Shown here: positions 1 through 8,215 of the stretch, in pieces | Layout: every line of letters starts with the position of its first letter | Numbering within the stretch: the stretch's first letter is position 1 | Source of the DNA: Massilia pinisoli | Lineage (GTDB): Bacteria; Pseudomonadota; Gammaproteobacteria; Burkholderiales; Burkholderiaceae_D | Assembly (NCBI RefSeq): GCF_024753285.1 | Contig: NZ_JANUGW010000009.1 | Location: 174,841-238,840, forward strand | Length of the DNA stretch: 64,000 bases | Direction: 5' to 3' | Translations under genes and position numbers: made by a program | The notes under the pieces: generated by a model | The model's database searches: none | What the model was told of the DNA's origin: nothing | The model's input: the letters and a program-made list of their open reading frames with translations, nothing else

Positions 1-1306
1 GGTCGCCGTGCCCGCCCGCGCGCGCGTAGGCTTCCACGGCCTCGCCGTTGATGTCCGACGACGATTCGTTCAGGCCGCCCGATTCGCCAGCATATGTCAG
101 GTTCGACGTGGCGGCCGTCACGCCGTGTCCCATCTCGTGGCCGATCACGTCGATCGAACCCAGGCTGTAGAAACTGGACCCGTCGCCGATGAACATGCAG
201 CGGCACGTGTCGCTGTAGTACGCGTTGTCGTACGCCGTGTTGACGTGCGCGGCAATGTACGTCGCCGTGTCGTGGCCGTCCAGCGACAGCCAGTTGAACA
301 CGTTCTTCAAGGTGTCGTACGTGTTCATCAGGCCCCACATCGCGTTCACGGCGGCCGTCTGCCCGTTCGCGTTCATCGTCGACCCGCCGGCCACGTACTG
401 CTTGCCGTCGCCCCATGTGTTCGTGTCGTTGACGTAGACGCTGCCCGCGCTCGTGCCGTGGTCCGCGTTCGTGATCGCCATCGCGCCGAACGTGCCGCCC
501 GTGCCGCGGGTCGCGTCCACCATCCGGTACTTGCCGTCGGCGAACGTCGTGCCGATTGGGACGTCGCCGTTGTACTGGCTGTGGCCGACGCCCACGACCG
601 TCTGCAGCATCGTCCAGCGCGCGAGGATCGTGCCGTCGCGCGCGCTGACGATGGTGTCGTGGTAGGCCGGCTTCGCGCCGACGACCATGCGCGTGCGCAC
701 GAGGTAGGCGAGTTCGTAGCGGTCGACGACGTCCTGCACGTCGAGCGCGTTGAGGTCGTCCTCCGCCTTGTCGCGCGCGGCGGGCACGCGTTCCGTGCGC
801 ATGGCGGGCCAGATGACGAGCTCCGCGCTGGGCGGCGCTTCGTGCCGAGACGCCGAGGGCGGCGCCGCGAGCACGGCCAGCGCCGCGTCGATCGCCGCCT
901 TGGCCGAGATCGCCGGCACGACGCTGAAGTCCGTGCCCGGCCCCACGTCCAGCCCGACGACGTTGGCGCGACGCGCGGCGTCGGACTCGGACACGATCTT
1001 CCCGTTCGCGTCCAGCACGAGCACGGCGTCGACGCCGAAGATGGGCACGCCCTCGAACGTGTGCGCGACGCGCGCCACCTGCGTGCCCGCCGTGCCGGGA
1101 TGCTGGCGCAGGATCGCGTAGCCGTGGCGCGCATCCTGGCCGCGGGCGGCGCGACGCGCATCCAACTGGGCCAGCAGCGCCGCCTGCGCCTGCGGCGTGA
1201 CGGCGGCCGGCGCGCTCATGACGCCGGGGCCGGCCGCACGGGCAGGCATGGCGACGGCCAGGGAGACGGCGCCGAGCGACGCCAGCCACATCTTGCGCTT
1301 GTTCAT
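1..1306 (-). CDS. M4 (thermolysin-like) neutral metallopeptidase, C-terminus beyond window
   Basis: Secreted zinc endopeptidase of the M4 family, made as a preproprotein. Residues 1-25 form a Sec signal peptide (basic start, Ala-rich core ending ARA-A). Next comes an FTP/PepSY-type propeptide (residues about 60-200, including the GVPIFGVD segment). The catalytic domain carries the zinc motif HEMGHG at about residue 390 and the third-ligand motif GGLNES about 24 residues later. The start has no close alternative: ATG at 1306 sits behind a purine-rich GAAAGGAA. Only about 435 residues are in the window, so the C-terminal domain is unseen. It is transcribed alone; the gene upstream on this strand ends in its own terminator. 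Confidence 0.93.
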   Translation of the reverse strand, partial: MNKRKMWLASLGAVSLAVAMPARAAGPGVMSAPAAVTPQAQAALLAQLDARRAARGQDARHGYAILRQHPGTAGTQVARVAHTFEGVPIFGVDAVLVLDANGKIVSESDAARRANVVGLDVGPGTDFSVVPAISAKAAIDAALAVLAAPPSASRHEAPPSAELVIWPAMRTERVPAARDKAEDDLNALDVQDVVDRYELAYLVRTRMVVGAKPAYHDTIVSARDGTILARWTMLQTVVGVGHSQYNGDVPIGTTFADGKYRMVDATRGTGGTFGAMAITNADHGTSAGSVYVNDTNTWGDGKQYVAGGSTMNANGQTAAVNAMWGLMNTYDTLKNVFNWLSLDGHDTATYIAAHVNTAYDNAYYSDTCRCMFIGDGSSFYSLGSIDVIGHEMGHGVTAATSNLTYAGESGGLNESSSDINGEAVEAYARAGGHGD

Positions 1307-1376
1307 GGTTTTTCCTTTCAGTGAGCGGACACACGCGCAGTGTGGCCGACCTCGCTCAAAGGAATTTGCTCAAGCA

Positions 1377-1410
1377 CAAAAAGCCCGCAGCAACTGGAAG
1401 CTGCCGCGGG
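1377..1410 (-). terminator. Rho-independent terminator after the His-rich protein gene
   Basis: On the minus strand a GC-rich stem (CCCGC-GGCAGC against GCTGCGGG, with a short bulge) is followed directly by TTTTT. It lies about 50 bp past the stop of the His-rich protein gene and separates that operon from the protease. Confidence 0.7.
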
Positions 1411-1462
1411 ACGCGCGGTAAAGCAGCGGAAGACGGTGCGCCGGGGTGCGTCTACCGGGTCG

Positions 1463-2053
1463 TCAACGCTCGCGCCGGCGCATCAGGTAGACGGCCGTGC
1501 CGAGGACGGCGCCGGCAATCACGGCCTTCTTCACGAGGCCCGCCCGGTTGTGCTCCCATTCGGCCTTGATGCCCATCTCCGCCAGCACGTTCGGGACCTT
1601 GCCGTGCGCGAGGTCCTCGCCGATGCCTTCGACGACGTTCACGCGATCGGCGGCGAGCAGCAGCAGCCAGCGGCGGAAGTCGTTTTCCGACCATTTGAAA
1701 GCGAGGCGCCGCATCATGCCGGACACGCCTGTCGGCGGCTGCGCCGTACCGAAGATCGGCGTGATGCCGGGGCGCTCCGTCGACACGAGGATCTCGACGT
1801 TTTCCGGCTGCTGCCGCAGCTTGCCCTCGTGCGGGTGGATGAAGCGCGCGGGCGTGCGCTCCATCGGGATGGCCGGGCGGTCCTTGTGATCGAGGTCCGC
1901 ACCCCAGCCTTCGATGTGCTTCAGTTCGTCACGGCCGGGCCGGCGCGGGCCCTCGGCCATGTCGCCCTGCAGCGGGTGGGTGTGCACGTGGCCGTCGCCA
2001 TGGTCGTGATGATGGTGGTGGTGCTGCGCACCGATATCGGTTTTCGCTTCCAT
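1463..2053 (-). CDS. His-rich membrane-anchored protein of unknown function
   Basis: 196-residue protein that I do not recognise as a named family. Residues 10-26 are extremely histidine-rich (a run of six His, then D-H-G-D-G-H-V-H-T-H), a plausible metal-binding segment. The middle is soluble and mixed, and the C-terminus (about residues 172-190) is one hydrophobic helix followed by RRRER, as in a tail-anchored protein with a positively charged cytoplasmic end. It starts 9 bp after the zinc alcohol dehydrogenase stop and shares its terminator, so the two are almost certainly cotranscribed. Inference: the His tract may bind or buffer zinc near the dehydrogenase. Nothing in the sequence proves it. 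Confidence 0.75.
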   Translation of the reverse strand: MEAKTDIGAQHHHHHHDHGDGHVHTHPLQGDMAEGPRRPGRDELKHIEGWGADLDHKDRPAIPMERTPARFIHPHEGKLRQQPENVEILVSTERPGITPIFGTAQPPTGVSGMMRRLAFKWSENDFRRWLLLLAADRVNVVEGIGEDLAHGKVPNVLAEMGIKAEWEHNRAGLVKKAVIAGAVLGTAVYLMRRRER

Positions 2054-2062
2054 GACGTCTCC

Positions 2063-3247
2063 TCAATGCAGTGCGCTGGCGTTCACGGCCTGGACCTCGC
2101 GCGCGGACGGCGGGATCAGGACGGTCTTGATGCAGTTGTCGAGCTTGCTCGAGAAGATGTGGTACGCGTCCGCCACTTCCTCCAGCGGCACCCGGTGCGT
2201 GATGATTTCCTTCGGATTCAGCCGCCCTTCGCGGATGTGCTCGATGAGCCGCGGCAGGTGGCGCTTGACGCTGGCCTGGTTGGCGCGGATCGTCAGCCCC
2301 TTGTTCACGACATTGCCGATGGGGACGGCGTTGAACGTGGGGCCATACACCCCGACGATCGACACGTTGCCGCCCTTGCGCACCGAGTTGATACACCAGT
2401 GCAGCACGGTCGCGGCGCCGGCCTGCATCTTCATCAGCCGGCCCGTCAAGGTCTGCGCGATGGAGCCCGCTGCATCGCCGCCCACGGCGTCGATGCAGAC
2501 GTCGGCGCCCATCCAGTCCGTCATCTTCTTGATGTGCTCCGCCATGTCGTTCACTTCACGGAAGTTCACGACCTCGCATTGGGCGTAGCGCTTGACGAAT
2601 TCCAGCCGGTACTCGACCTCGTCGACGACGATCACCCTGCCCGCCCCCATCAGCCACGCGGACTTCGCGGCGAAGATGCCGATGGGACCCGCGCCGAAGA
2701 TCACGACCGTGTCGCCTTCGTGGATGTCGCCCATCTCGGCGGCCTGGTAGCCCGTCGGCAGGGCATCCGTCAACAGGACGGCATCGTCGAGGTGCAGGTC
2801 GTCGGGGATCGGGTACGGGCCCACGTCGGCCATCGGCACGCGCACGTACTCGGCCTGGCCGCCGTCGTAGCCGCCCGCCGTGTGCGAGTAACCGTAGACG
2901 CCGCCGACGGCCGTCGCTTCCGGATTCGTGTTGTGGCAATTGCCGAACAACTCGCGCTGGCAGAAGAAGCACGACCCGCAGAACAGGTTGAACGGCACGA
3001 GGACGCGGTCGCCCGCCTTCAAGGTCTGCACGTCGCGGCCGACGTCCACGACTTCGCCGACGAATTCGTGGCCGAACGTGTGGCCCACGCGCGTGTCGGG
3101 CACCATGCCGTGATACAGGTGCAGGTCGGATCCGCAGATGCAGGAACGCAGCACGCGCACGATGGCGTCGCCCGGGTGTTCGATGACGGGATCGGGCTTG
3201 TAATCGGCACGGACGCGATAAGGTCCCCGGTAATTCATTGCCAGCAT
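2063..3247 (-). CDS. Zinc-dependent alcohol dehydrogenase (MDR family)
   Basis: NAD(P)-dependent zinc alcohol dehydrogenase of the medium-chain family, 394 residues, in the branch related to formaldehyde dehydrogenases and threonine dehydrogenases. Catalytic-zinc ligands are visible as C38 (CICGSD) and H60-E61 (GHEFVGEV). Structural-zinc cysteines are C90, C93, C96 and C104. The Rossmann motif GAGPIG is at 185-190. The ATG at 3247 lies 4-5 bases after a GGAGG ribosome site; an ATG three codons later (MNYRG) is the alternative. The His-rich gene follows 9 bp downstream. The substrate cannot be read from sequence: the insert and long loop after the structural zinc resemble glutathione-independent formaldehyde dehydrogenases, but this is only a resemblance. 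Confidence 0.9.
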   Translation of the reverse strand: MLAMNYRGPYRVRADYKPDPVIEHPGDAIVRVLRSCICGSDLHLYHGMVPDTRVGHTFGHEFVGEVVDVGRDVQTLKAGDRVLVPFNLFCGSCFFCQRELFGNCHNTNPEATAVGGVYGYSHTAGGYDGGQAEYVRVPMADVGPYPIPDDLHLDDAVLLTDALPTGYQAAEMGDIHEGDTVVIFGAGPIGIFAAKSAWLMGAGRVIVVDEVEYRLEFVKRYAQCEVVNFREVNDMAEHIKKMTDWMGADVCIDAVGGDAAGSIAQTLTGRLMKMQAGAATVLHWCINSVRKGGNVSIVGVYGPTFNAVPIGNVVNKGLTIRANQASVKRHLPRLIEHIREGRLNPKEIITHRVPLEEVADAYHIFSSKLDNCIKTVLIPPSAREVQAVNASALH

Positions 3248-3421
3248 AACTCCTCCATATCATGTGTCGGCCCGCCTTCAAGGACGAGCCCTCGACAACA
3301 CGGTATGTCAAATCGCTAAGGAAGGCGATACGCGCACGGAAACGTACGAGGGTTCCTGAACACTTTTTTGCCGAGTCGGAGATCTTTGTTTTTAAAGAGA
3401 AATTTGTTGAAAATCTGAATG

Positions 3422-3446
3422 AAAAACGGCCGCACGCGGCGGCCGT
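3422..3446 (-). terminator. Rho-independent terminator of the aminotransferase operon
   Basis: Perfect 7-bp stem ACGGCCG/CGGCCGT with a 7-nt loop, followed on the minus strand by a T-run. It begins 3 bp after the stop of the Lrp/AsnC gene, ending the four-gene operon that begins near 7080. Confidence 0.85.
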
Positions 3447-3448
3447 GT

Positions 3449-3952
3449 TCACTCCCATTCCGGTTCCCGTGTGAGGAGGATTGTCAACGGATGGTCGCGC
3501 GGACCGAATGGCTGACGCAATACGATCCGGCTGGCAAATTTCTCGATGCCGATATCGGCGTCCAGCAGCCGCTCCATGAGTGCCTGAAAATAGGCGACCC
3601 CGGGCACGACGATCTTCAGCAGGTAATCGTAGCCGCCGCTGATGTTGTAGCACTCGACGATTTCGCGATATGTCGCGGCACCCGCTTCGAATTTCCGAAA
3701 ATCCTGGGACCGGTGGCTGCCCAGGGTCACTTCGGAAAACACGATGACGTGGCTGCCCAGCTTTTCCAGTGCCACGTCCGCGCCATAACCCCGGATGACG
3801 CCCATGTCCTGCAGCCGTTTCGTCCGGAGCAGGCACGGGCTTTCGCTGAGGCCGACGGCCGCCGCCAGCTCGACGTTCGAACAGCGTCCCTCGCGCTGCA
3901 GGTGCACGAGGATCTTGATGTCGAACTTGTCGAGGGACGCTGTGGAATGCAT
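3449..3952 (-). CDS. Lrp/AsnC family transcriptional regulator
   Basis: 167-residue DNA-binding protein of the feast/famine (Lrp/AsnC) family. The N-terminal winged helix-turn-helix is at about residues 6-60 (FDIKILVHLQREGR, then VGLSESPCLLRTKRL). The C-terminal RAM/AsnC ligand-binding domain includes the GGYDYLLKIV signature at about 100-110. The reading frame continues upstream, but the family normally begins a few residues before FDIKIL, so ATG at 3952 is chosen; it has only a weak ribosome site. It lies 8 bp after the aminotransferase gene and closes the operon. Regulators placed like this commonly sense the amino compound metabolised by the operon; that is inference here. Confidence 0.9.
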   Translation of the reverse strand: MHSTASLDKFDIKILVHLQREGRCSNVELAAAVGLSESPCLLRTKRLQDMGVIRGYGADVALEKLGSHVIVFSEVTLGSHRSQDFRKFEAGAATYREIVECYNISGGYDYLLKIVVPGVAYFQALMERLLDADIGIEKFASRIVLRQPFGPRDHPLTILLTREPEWE

Positions 3953-3960
3953 GGACCGAA

Positions 3961-5316
3961 TCAATGCCGGTTGCGGTGCCCCGATCGTGCCGCGGTGAGC
4001 GCCTCGTCGAGGACCTCGATCACCATGCCGGCCTGGTCCGCGGACAAGATCAGCGGCGGCCGGATCTTGAGGACATTGTGCCCCATCGCGCAAGCGCTGA
4101 GCAAGACGCCGTTGTCGCGCATGCGATTGACCACCCGCGTGGTGAATTCGCGGTCGGGCGTGCGCGACGCGCGGTCGGACACCAGCTCGACGCCGACGAA
4201 CATGCCCACGCCGCGCACGTCACCGATGGCCTCGTGCCGGCTCGCGAGGTCGGCGACGCCATCGCGCAGGATCTTCCCGACTTTGGCCGCGTGCCGCACC
4301 AGGCCTTCGCGTTCGATCGTGTCCAGCACGGCCAGCGCGGCGGCGCACGAGACCGTATTGCCGGCGAACGTGTTGAAGTAGCGCGAGTTCTTGCCGAATT
4401 CCGCCAGCGCATCGGTGGTGGCCAGCAGCCCCGCGACGGGTTGTCCGTTACCCATCGGCTTGCCGAGCGTGACGATGTCGGGGGTGACGCCATGACGCTG
4501 GAAGCCCCACATATGCGCGCCCGTCCGACCGAAGCCGGGCTGGACTTCGTCGGCGATGAATAGGCCGCCCGCTCGCTGGATCGCGTCGACCGCGCCCTTC
4601 AGGAAGCCGGCCGGTTCGGGCAGGATGCCGTCGCTGGTGAACACGGAATCGACGATCAGCGCGGCCGGGCGGATGCCGTGGCGGCGCAGGTCGGCGATCG
4701 CGGCCTCGACGTCGCGCGTGAAGCGTTCGGCGAGGTCCGCACCTCCCGCGTGATACAGGCGCGGCGCCGGGACCAGGCGCACGTGCGCGCCGAGATCGAC
4801 CGATGCGCCGAGCGACGGCGAGAATTTCGACACGGCGTCGGTAAAGCCGTGATATGCGGTGTCGGTGACGATCACGCCGGTGCCGCCCGTGCGGACCTGG
4901 GCAATGCGGTACGCCAGGTCGTTCGCCTCACTGCCGGAGCAGGTGAGCATGAGGTGCGCGAGCGCTGTCCCGGGCACGGTCGCGAGCAGGCGCTCGGCCA
5001 ATTCGAGGATCGTGTCGTGCAGATAGCGGGTGTTGGTCGCGAGCGTGCGCGCCTGCGCGCAGATCGCCTCGGTCACCGCCGGGTGGCAATGCCCGAGCGA
5101 CGCCACGTTGTTGTAGACGTCGAGGTAGCGGCGCCCGTCCGGATCGATCAGCCACGCGCCTTCGCCGCGCACGATGTGGAGCGGATGTTCGTACATCAGC
5201 CGGTATGCCGGACCGAGCAGCGCATCGCGCCGCTCGATCATCGCCGCGGTGAGCGGTCCCACGTCGGCGCGTCCGGGAATATAGGCGTTCACCATGTTGA
5301 GGTCAGTGGTTGTCAT
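3961..5316 (-). CDS. Class III PLP aminotransferase / phospho-lyase-like protein
   Basis: 451-residue PLP enzyme of aminotransferase class III (fold type I). The PLP lysine is K286 in TLGKPMGNG; the DEVQPGFGRTG block lies about 30 residues before it, and the SGSEAND phosphate-binding segment is near residue 130. The GKPMGNG context and the H-x-W-G-F-Q segment are typical of the AGXT2L branch, which includes ethanolamine-phosphate phospho-lyase and 5-phosphohydroxylysine phospho-lyase; these eliminate phosphate and ammonia rather than transaminate. The preceding gene is an APH-type kinase that overlaps by 14 bp, which fits a kinase plus phospho-lyase pair. Simple omega-transamination remains possible. 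The substrate is unknown. Confidence 0.88.
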   Translation of the reverse strand: MTTTDLNMVNAYIPGRADVGPLTAAMIERRDALLGPAYRLMYEHPLHIVRGEGAWLIDPDGRRYLDVYNNVASLGHCHPAVTEAICAQARTLATNTRYLHDTILELAERLLATVPGTALAHLMLTCSGSEANDLAYRIAQVRTGGTGVIVTDTAYHGFTDAVSKFSPSLGASVDLGAHVRLVPAPRLYHAGGADLAERFTRDVEAAIADLRRHGIRPAALIVDSVFTSDGILPEPAGFLKGAVDAIQRAGGLFIADEVQPGFGRTGAHMWGFQRHGVTPDIVTLGKPMGNGQPVAGLLATTDALAEFGKNSRYFNTFAGNTVSCAAALAVLDTIEREGLVRHAAKVGKILRDGVADLASRHEAIGDVRGVGMFVGVELVSDRASRTPDREFTTRVVNRMRDNGVLLSACAMGHNVLKIRPPLILSADQAGMVIEVLDEALTAARSGHRNRH

Positions 5317-6379
5317 TGTCGGTTCCTTTTCGTAGTTCGGTCAGTAGGCGGTCGCGCGCCTCGTTGCGGGACAGATCGGCCATCTGCGACAGCGCTTCCC
5401 ATGCCGCCGGGTTGTGGCGCATGATGTAGGCCCGGTTCTCGGGGTAGCGCGCGGCACGCCACTCCGAAATCAGTGCCGTGATGAGGTGGCGCGTCGCCAT
5501 GAGGTCGGCCACGATGTCCTGCTCGACGTCCACGAGCGGCAACGTGGCGTGATACGCACCCACGAACTGCGCGGGCCCCGCGAACGGATCGGCGCTGCCT
5601 GCCATGTGGAACGCCGCGGCGGTCGCGACCTCGCCCACCAGCGGCGCATGCAGCATGTCGCCGAAGTCGATGATCCCGACGATGCGGTCGTGGTCGTCGG
5701 GCGCGACCAGCACGTTGTAGAGGTGGTAGTCGTTGTGGATGACTTGCGAGCGCACCGAGGCGAGGCGCGGCAGCACGTGGTCGACGAAACGGCGCATGAA
5801 CGCCCTGGCGAGCGCGCGCCGCGGGGCGTCCACGATGCCGTCGAGCTTGTCCGTCAAACGGTGCGCCGCCGACACGTTCCAGAGCAGAGGATGCGCTGCG
5901 GCCGGATGCACAAAGCCCCGCAGCGCAAGGTTCAAGCCCGCCAGCACCGTCCCCATCGCCCGGCGCTGTGCGGCCGTCCGGGGCGTTTCCCGGATCTGGA
6001 CACCGTCGAGATAGGTCAGCATCCGCACGGCGCTCCTGCGGCCGTCGGGCAACACGACGCTGTCACGCGTGCGCCCGCGGAGCGTCCGCACGACGCGGTG
6101 CACCGGCTGGCTTGGCGCCGCGCGCGCAATATGGTCGAGCGCGGCGATCTGGAAATCGACGACGCCAACCGGCTCGGACGGATTGCTGATCTTGACGACG
6201 TAACGTGTGCCGTCCCCGGTCTCGATACGGCAGTTCTGGTCGCGCTCGCCCGCCAGCGGCGTGACGGCGCCTTCGATGCCGTAGATGCGACGCACCAGGG
6301 CCGCGACGTCGTCCTGGGCCAGGCAGGGGGCGGCGGTGCTCAATGCCGCGGCTGCGGTTGGGCAGTCGTCCGGCATCAT
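5303..6379 (-). CDS. APH-family phosphotransferase (amino-alcohol kinase-like)
   Basis: 358-residue kinase of the aminoglycoside/choline phosphotransferase fold. The Brenner catalytic motif is HNDYHLYN (H215, D217, N222) and the metal-binding motif IIDFGD follows about 20 residues later. The N-lobe carries a VVKISN segment with the ATP-binding Lys. The chosen ATG overlaps the stop of the HAD gene as ATGA, and the 3' end overlaps the aminotransferase start by 14 bp, so translation is probably coupled. The kinase/class III phospho-lyase pairing resembles hydroxylysine kinase with its phospho-lyase, and ethanolamine kinase with its phospho-lyase. This is not an antibiotic-resistance context. Confidence 0.87.
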   Translation of the reverse strand: MMPDDCPTAAAALSTAAPCLAQDDVAALVRRIYGIEGAVTPLAGERDQNCRIETGDGTRYVVKISNPSEPVGVVDFQIAALDHIARAAPSQPVHRVVRTLRGRTRDSVVLPDGRRSAVRMLTYLDGVQIRETPRTAAQRRAMGTVLAGLNLALRGFVHPAAAHPLLWNVSAAHRLTDKLDGIVDAPRRALARAFMRRFVDHVLPRLASVRSQVIHNDYHLYNVLVAPDDHDRIVGIIDFGDMLHAPLVGEVATAAAFHMAGSADPFAGPAQFVGAYHATLPLVDVEQDIVADLMATRHLITALISEWRAARYPENRAYIMRHNPAAWEALSQMADLSRNEARDRLLTELRKGTDNDNH

Positions 6380-7080
6380 GCGGCTCGCTTCGGCGTGTCG
6401 ACCCGAGGCTGGAAATCCAGCCCGAGCAAGCCGGGAAGCTGGCGGATATCGGTCAGTCTGTTGACGCCATAGCCGTCGCAGACGGGCTCGTGACCGCGAT
6501 CGATGAACGCCCGGGCCATGAATCCCAGATCGGACGCTGTCATGAGGTCGTAGCGGAAACTCGACGAGACGTGCATCATCTGCTCCGGTCCGCAACCGAG
6601 CCGGTCGCACATGTACTCGAACATCTGTGCGCGTGGCTTGTAGGCGCGCGCCTCCTCCGCCGTGACCACGGCGTGGAACGGCGCCTCGAGGTGGGCGACG
6701 CTGTGCGGAATCAGGTCGACCATGGAGTTCGACAGGAGCACCAGCGGGACGTGCGGAGCGATGGCCTGCAGCGTCTCGACGACGTTCGGGTGCGGCTGCC
6801 ACGTCGGCACGGCCTCGTACAACGCGACCGCGTCGGACGGCCGGTAGTCGACGCCGTGCGCCGCGCAGGCCCGCTGGATGGCATTGGCCACGACGTCGAA
6901 GAACGGCTTCCAGTCGCCCAGCACTTCGTCGAGACGGTAGAAACGGAAACTGTCCAGGAACGCCGGCATCCGGTCGCTCGGAACACGATCCGTGAAGATC
7001 GCCCTCGCCGTCGGCCCCATTTCAAAATTGATCAGCGTGCCGTAGCAATCGAAGCTGATGTATTTGGGTTGGTATGTCAT
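6376..7080 (-). CDS. HAD-family hydrolase (haloacid dehalogenase type II-like)
   Basis: Haloacid-dehalogenase superfamily hydrolase, about 234 residues. Motif I is FDCYGTL (nucleophile Asp) near the N-terminus, motif II is LLSNS, motif III includes the YKPRAQMF lysine, and an SSSFRYDLMTA segment holds the motif IV position. Overall it resembles type II haloacid dehalogenases, but such annotation often hides phosphatases. ATG at 7080 is preferred because an AGGAG lies 9 bases before it; the ATG at 7089 abuts that ribosome site. First gene of the operon, overlapping the kinase as ATGA. Inference: it may dephosphorylate an intermediate or side product of the kinase/phospho-lyase pair. Confidence 0.86.
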   Translation of the reverse strand: MTYQPKYISFDCYGTLINFEMGPTARAIFTDRVPSDRMPAFLDSFRFYRLDEVLGDWKPFFDVVANAIQRACAAHGVDYRPSDAVALYEAVPTWQPHPNVVETLQAIAPHVPLVLLSNSMVDLIPHSVAHLEAPFHAVVTAEEARAYKPRAQMFEYMCDRLGCGPEQMMHVSSSFRYDLMTASDLGFMARAFIDRGHEPVCDGYGVNRLTDIRQLPGLLGLDFQPRVDTPKRAA

Positions 7081-7128
7081 GTGGTTCATCTCCTACGTGG
7101 GTGGCAGTGGATGAACACAAGTGTATGG

Positions 7129-7154
7129 ATACGGCAACTACGGAAATGCCGTAT
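7129..7154. promoter_or_regulatory. Dyad ATACGGC-N12-GCCGTAT, candidate operator
   Basis: Perfect 7-bp inverted repeat about 50 bp upstream of the HAD gene start, in the only non-coding stretch ahead of the operon. Position and symmetry suit a regulator site, plausibly for the Lrp/AsnC protein encoded at the end of the same operon. No experimental support. Confidence 0.4.
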
Positions 7155-7232
7155 TGCCCCGAGACTCGAGCAGTTTCCTTTTCAATCTGAACGGGGCCCG
7201 GTATTTTCTGCGGTGGCCAGGGTGGTCGAAAC

Positions 7233-7257
7233 AAAACGGCCGCAACACGGCGGCCGT
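7233..7257 (-). terminator. Rho-independent terminator after the YpfJ-like peptidase gene
   Basis: ACGGCCG/CGGCCGT stem (7 bp) with an 8-nt loop, then TTTTG on the minus strand, about 20 bp beyond the metallopeptidase stop codon. Confidence 0.7.
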
Positions 7258-7279
7258 TGTCGTCGAAGAGGAAGCGGGG

Positions 7280-8155
7280 TCAGAGCTGGCGCGCCTCGAA
7301 CGTGTTGCACTGCTCGACGGAGCCCGTCTGCAGGCCGCGCGTGAACCAGCGCACGCGCTGGGCCGACGTGCCATGCGTGAATGAATCGGGCACGACGACG
7401 CCGCGCGACTGGCGCTGCAGCGCGTCGTCGCCGATGGCGCTCGCGGCATTCAGCGCGGACTCGACGTCGCCCTGTTCGATGATCTGCTTGGCCTGGTTCG
7501 TGTGATAGGCCCACACGCCGGCGAAGCAATCGGCCTGCAGTTCCAGGCGGACGGATGCCGCGTTGGCCTGCGTCTCGGACAAGTGCTGGCGCGCGCTGTC
7601 GACCTTGCCCGAGATGCCCAGCAGGTTCTGCACGTGGTGTCCGACCTCGTGGGCGATCACGTACGCCTGCGTGAATTCGCCGCCGACCTTGAAGCGCTGC
7701 TGCATCATGCGGAAGAAGTCCAGGTCGAGATAGACCTTCCGGTCGGCCGGGCAATAGAACGGCCCGACGGCCGCTTGCCCCATGCCGCAGCCCTGCGTCG
7801 GCGTGCGGCCCGAGTACAGCACGAGATGCGGCGGCGAATAGGTGCCGCCGTTGGCACGGAAGATTTGCGTCCACGTGTCTTCCGTATAGCCGAGCACCGT
7901 GCGCACGAATTGCGTCTCGCGGTCGTTCGCGGGCGGATGCGCGGGCGCCTGCTGGACTTGCGCCGGCGACCCGCCGCCCGACAGCAGGTTCAGGATCGTC
8001 GACGGCGACACCCCGAAGAACCACGAACCGACCAGCGCGATGACGATCGTGCCGATGCCGACCGTGCCCCCGCCGAAACTGAAGCCGCCGCCCCCGCCGC
8101 CGTCGCCGCGGCGGTCCTCGATGTTGTCGCTCTGCCGATCACCTTCCCAACGCAT
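7280..8155 (-). CDS. ypfJ: YpfJ-type neutral zinc metallopeptidase
   Basis: 291-residue membrane-anchored protein of the putative neutral zinc metallopeptidase family (Pfam Zn_peptidase, E. coli YpfJ). Order of parts: charged N-terminus with a glycine run (residues 18-30), one transmembrane helix (about 33-50), a linker, then the peptidase domain. The zinc motif is HEVGHH at 169-174, with a downstream ELQADCFAG segment that supplies the third ligand. Two cysteine pairs (QGCGMG and FYCPAD) are also family features. The physiological substrate is not known for this family. The small gene 60 bp upstream may share its transcript. Confidence 0.92.
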   Translation of the reverse strand: MRWEGDRQSDNIEDRRGDGGGGGGFSFGGGTVGIGTIVIALVGSWFFGVSPSTILNLLSGGGSPAQVQQAPAHPPANDRETQFVRTVLGYTEDTWTQIFRANGGTYSPPHLVLYSGRTPTQGCGMGQAAVGPFYCPADRKVYLDLDFFRMMQQRFKVGGEFTQAYVIAHEVGHHVQNLLGISGKVDSARQHLSETQANAASVRLELQADCFAGVWAYHTNQAKQIIEQGDVESALNAASAIGDDALQRQSRGVVVPDSFTHGTSAQRVRWFTRGLQTGSVEQCNTFEARQL

Positions 8156-8215
8156 ATCGCTCTCCTTGCGGCACCGTCGCCGGTGCCGTCGTCGTCATTG
8201 TCGTGGCGGACGCCG

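Noticed and set aside
8..1324. Plus-strand 438-codon frame opposite the M4 protease
   Set aside because: Antisense shadow: rich in Arg/Val/His from G/C third positions of the true minus-strand gene, with no domain; the minus strand has signal peptide and HEMGHG.
5303..6379. Aminoglycoside resistance gene
   Set aside because: The APH fold is shared by many small-molecule kinases; the operon with a PLP phospho-lyase-like enzyme and an AsnC regulator points to metabolism.
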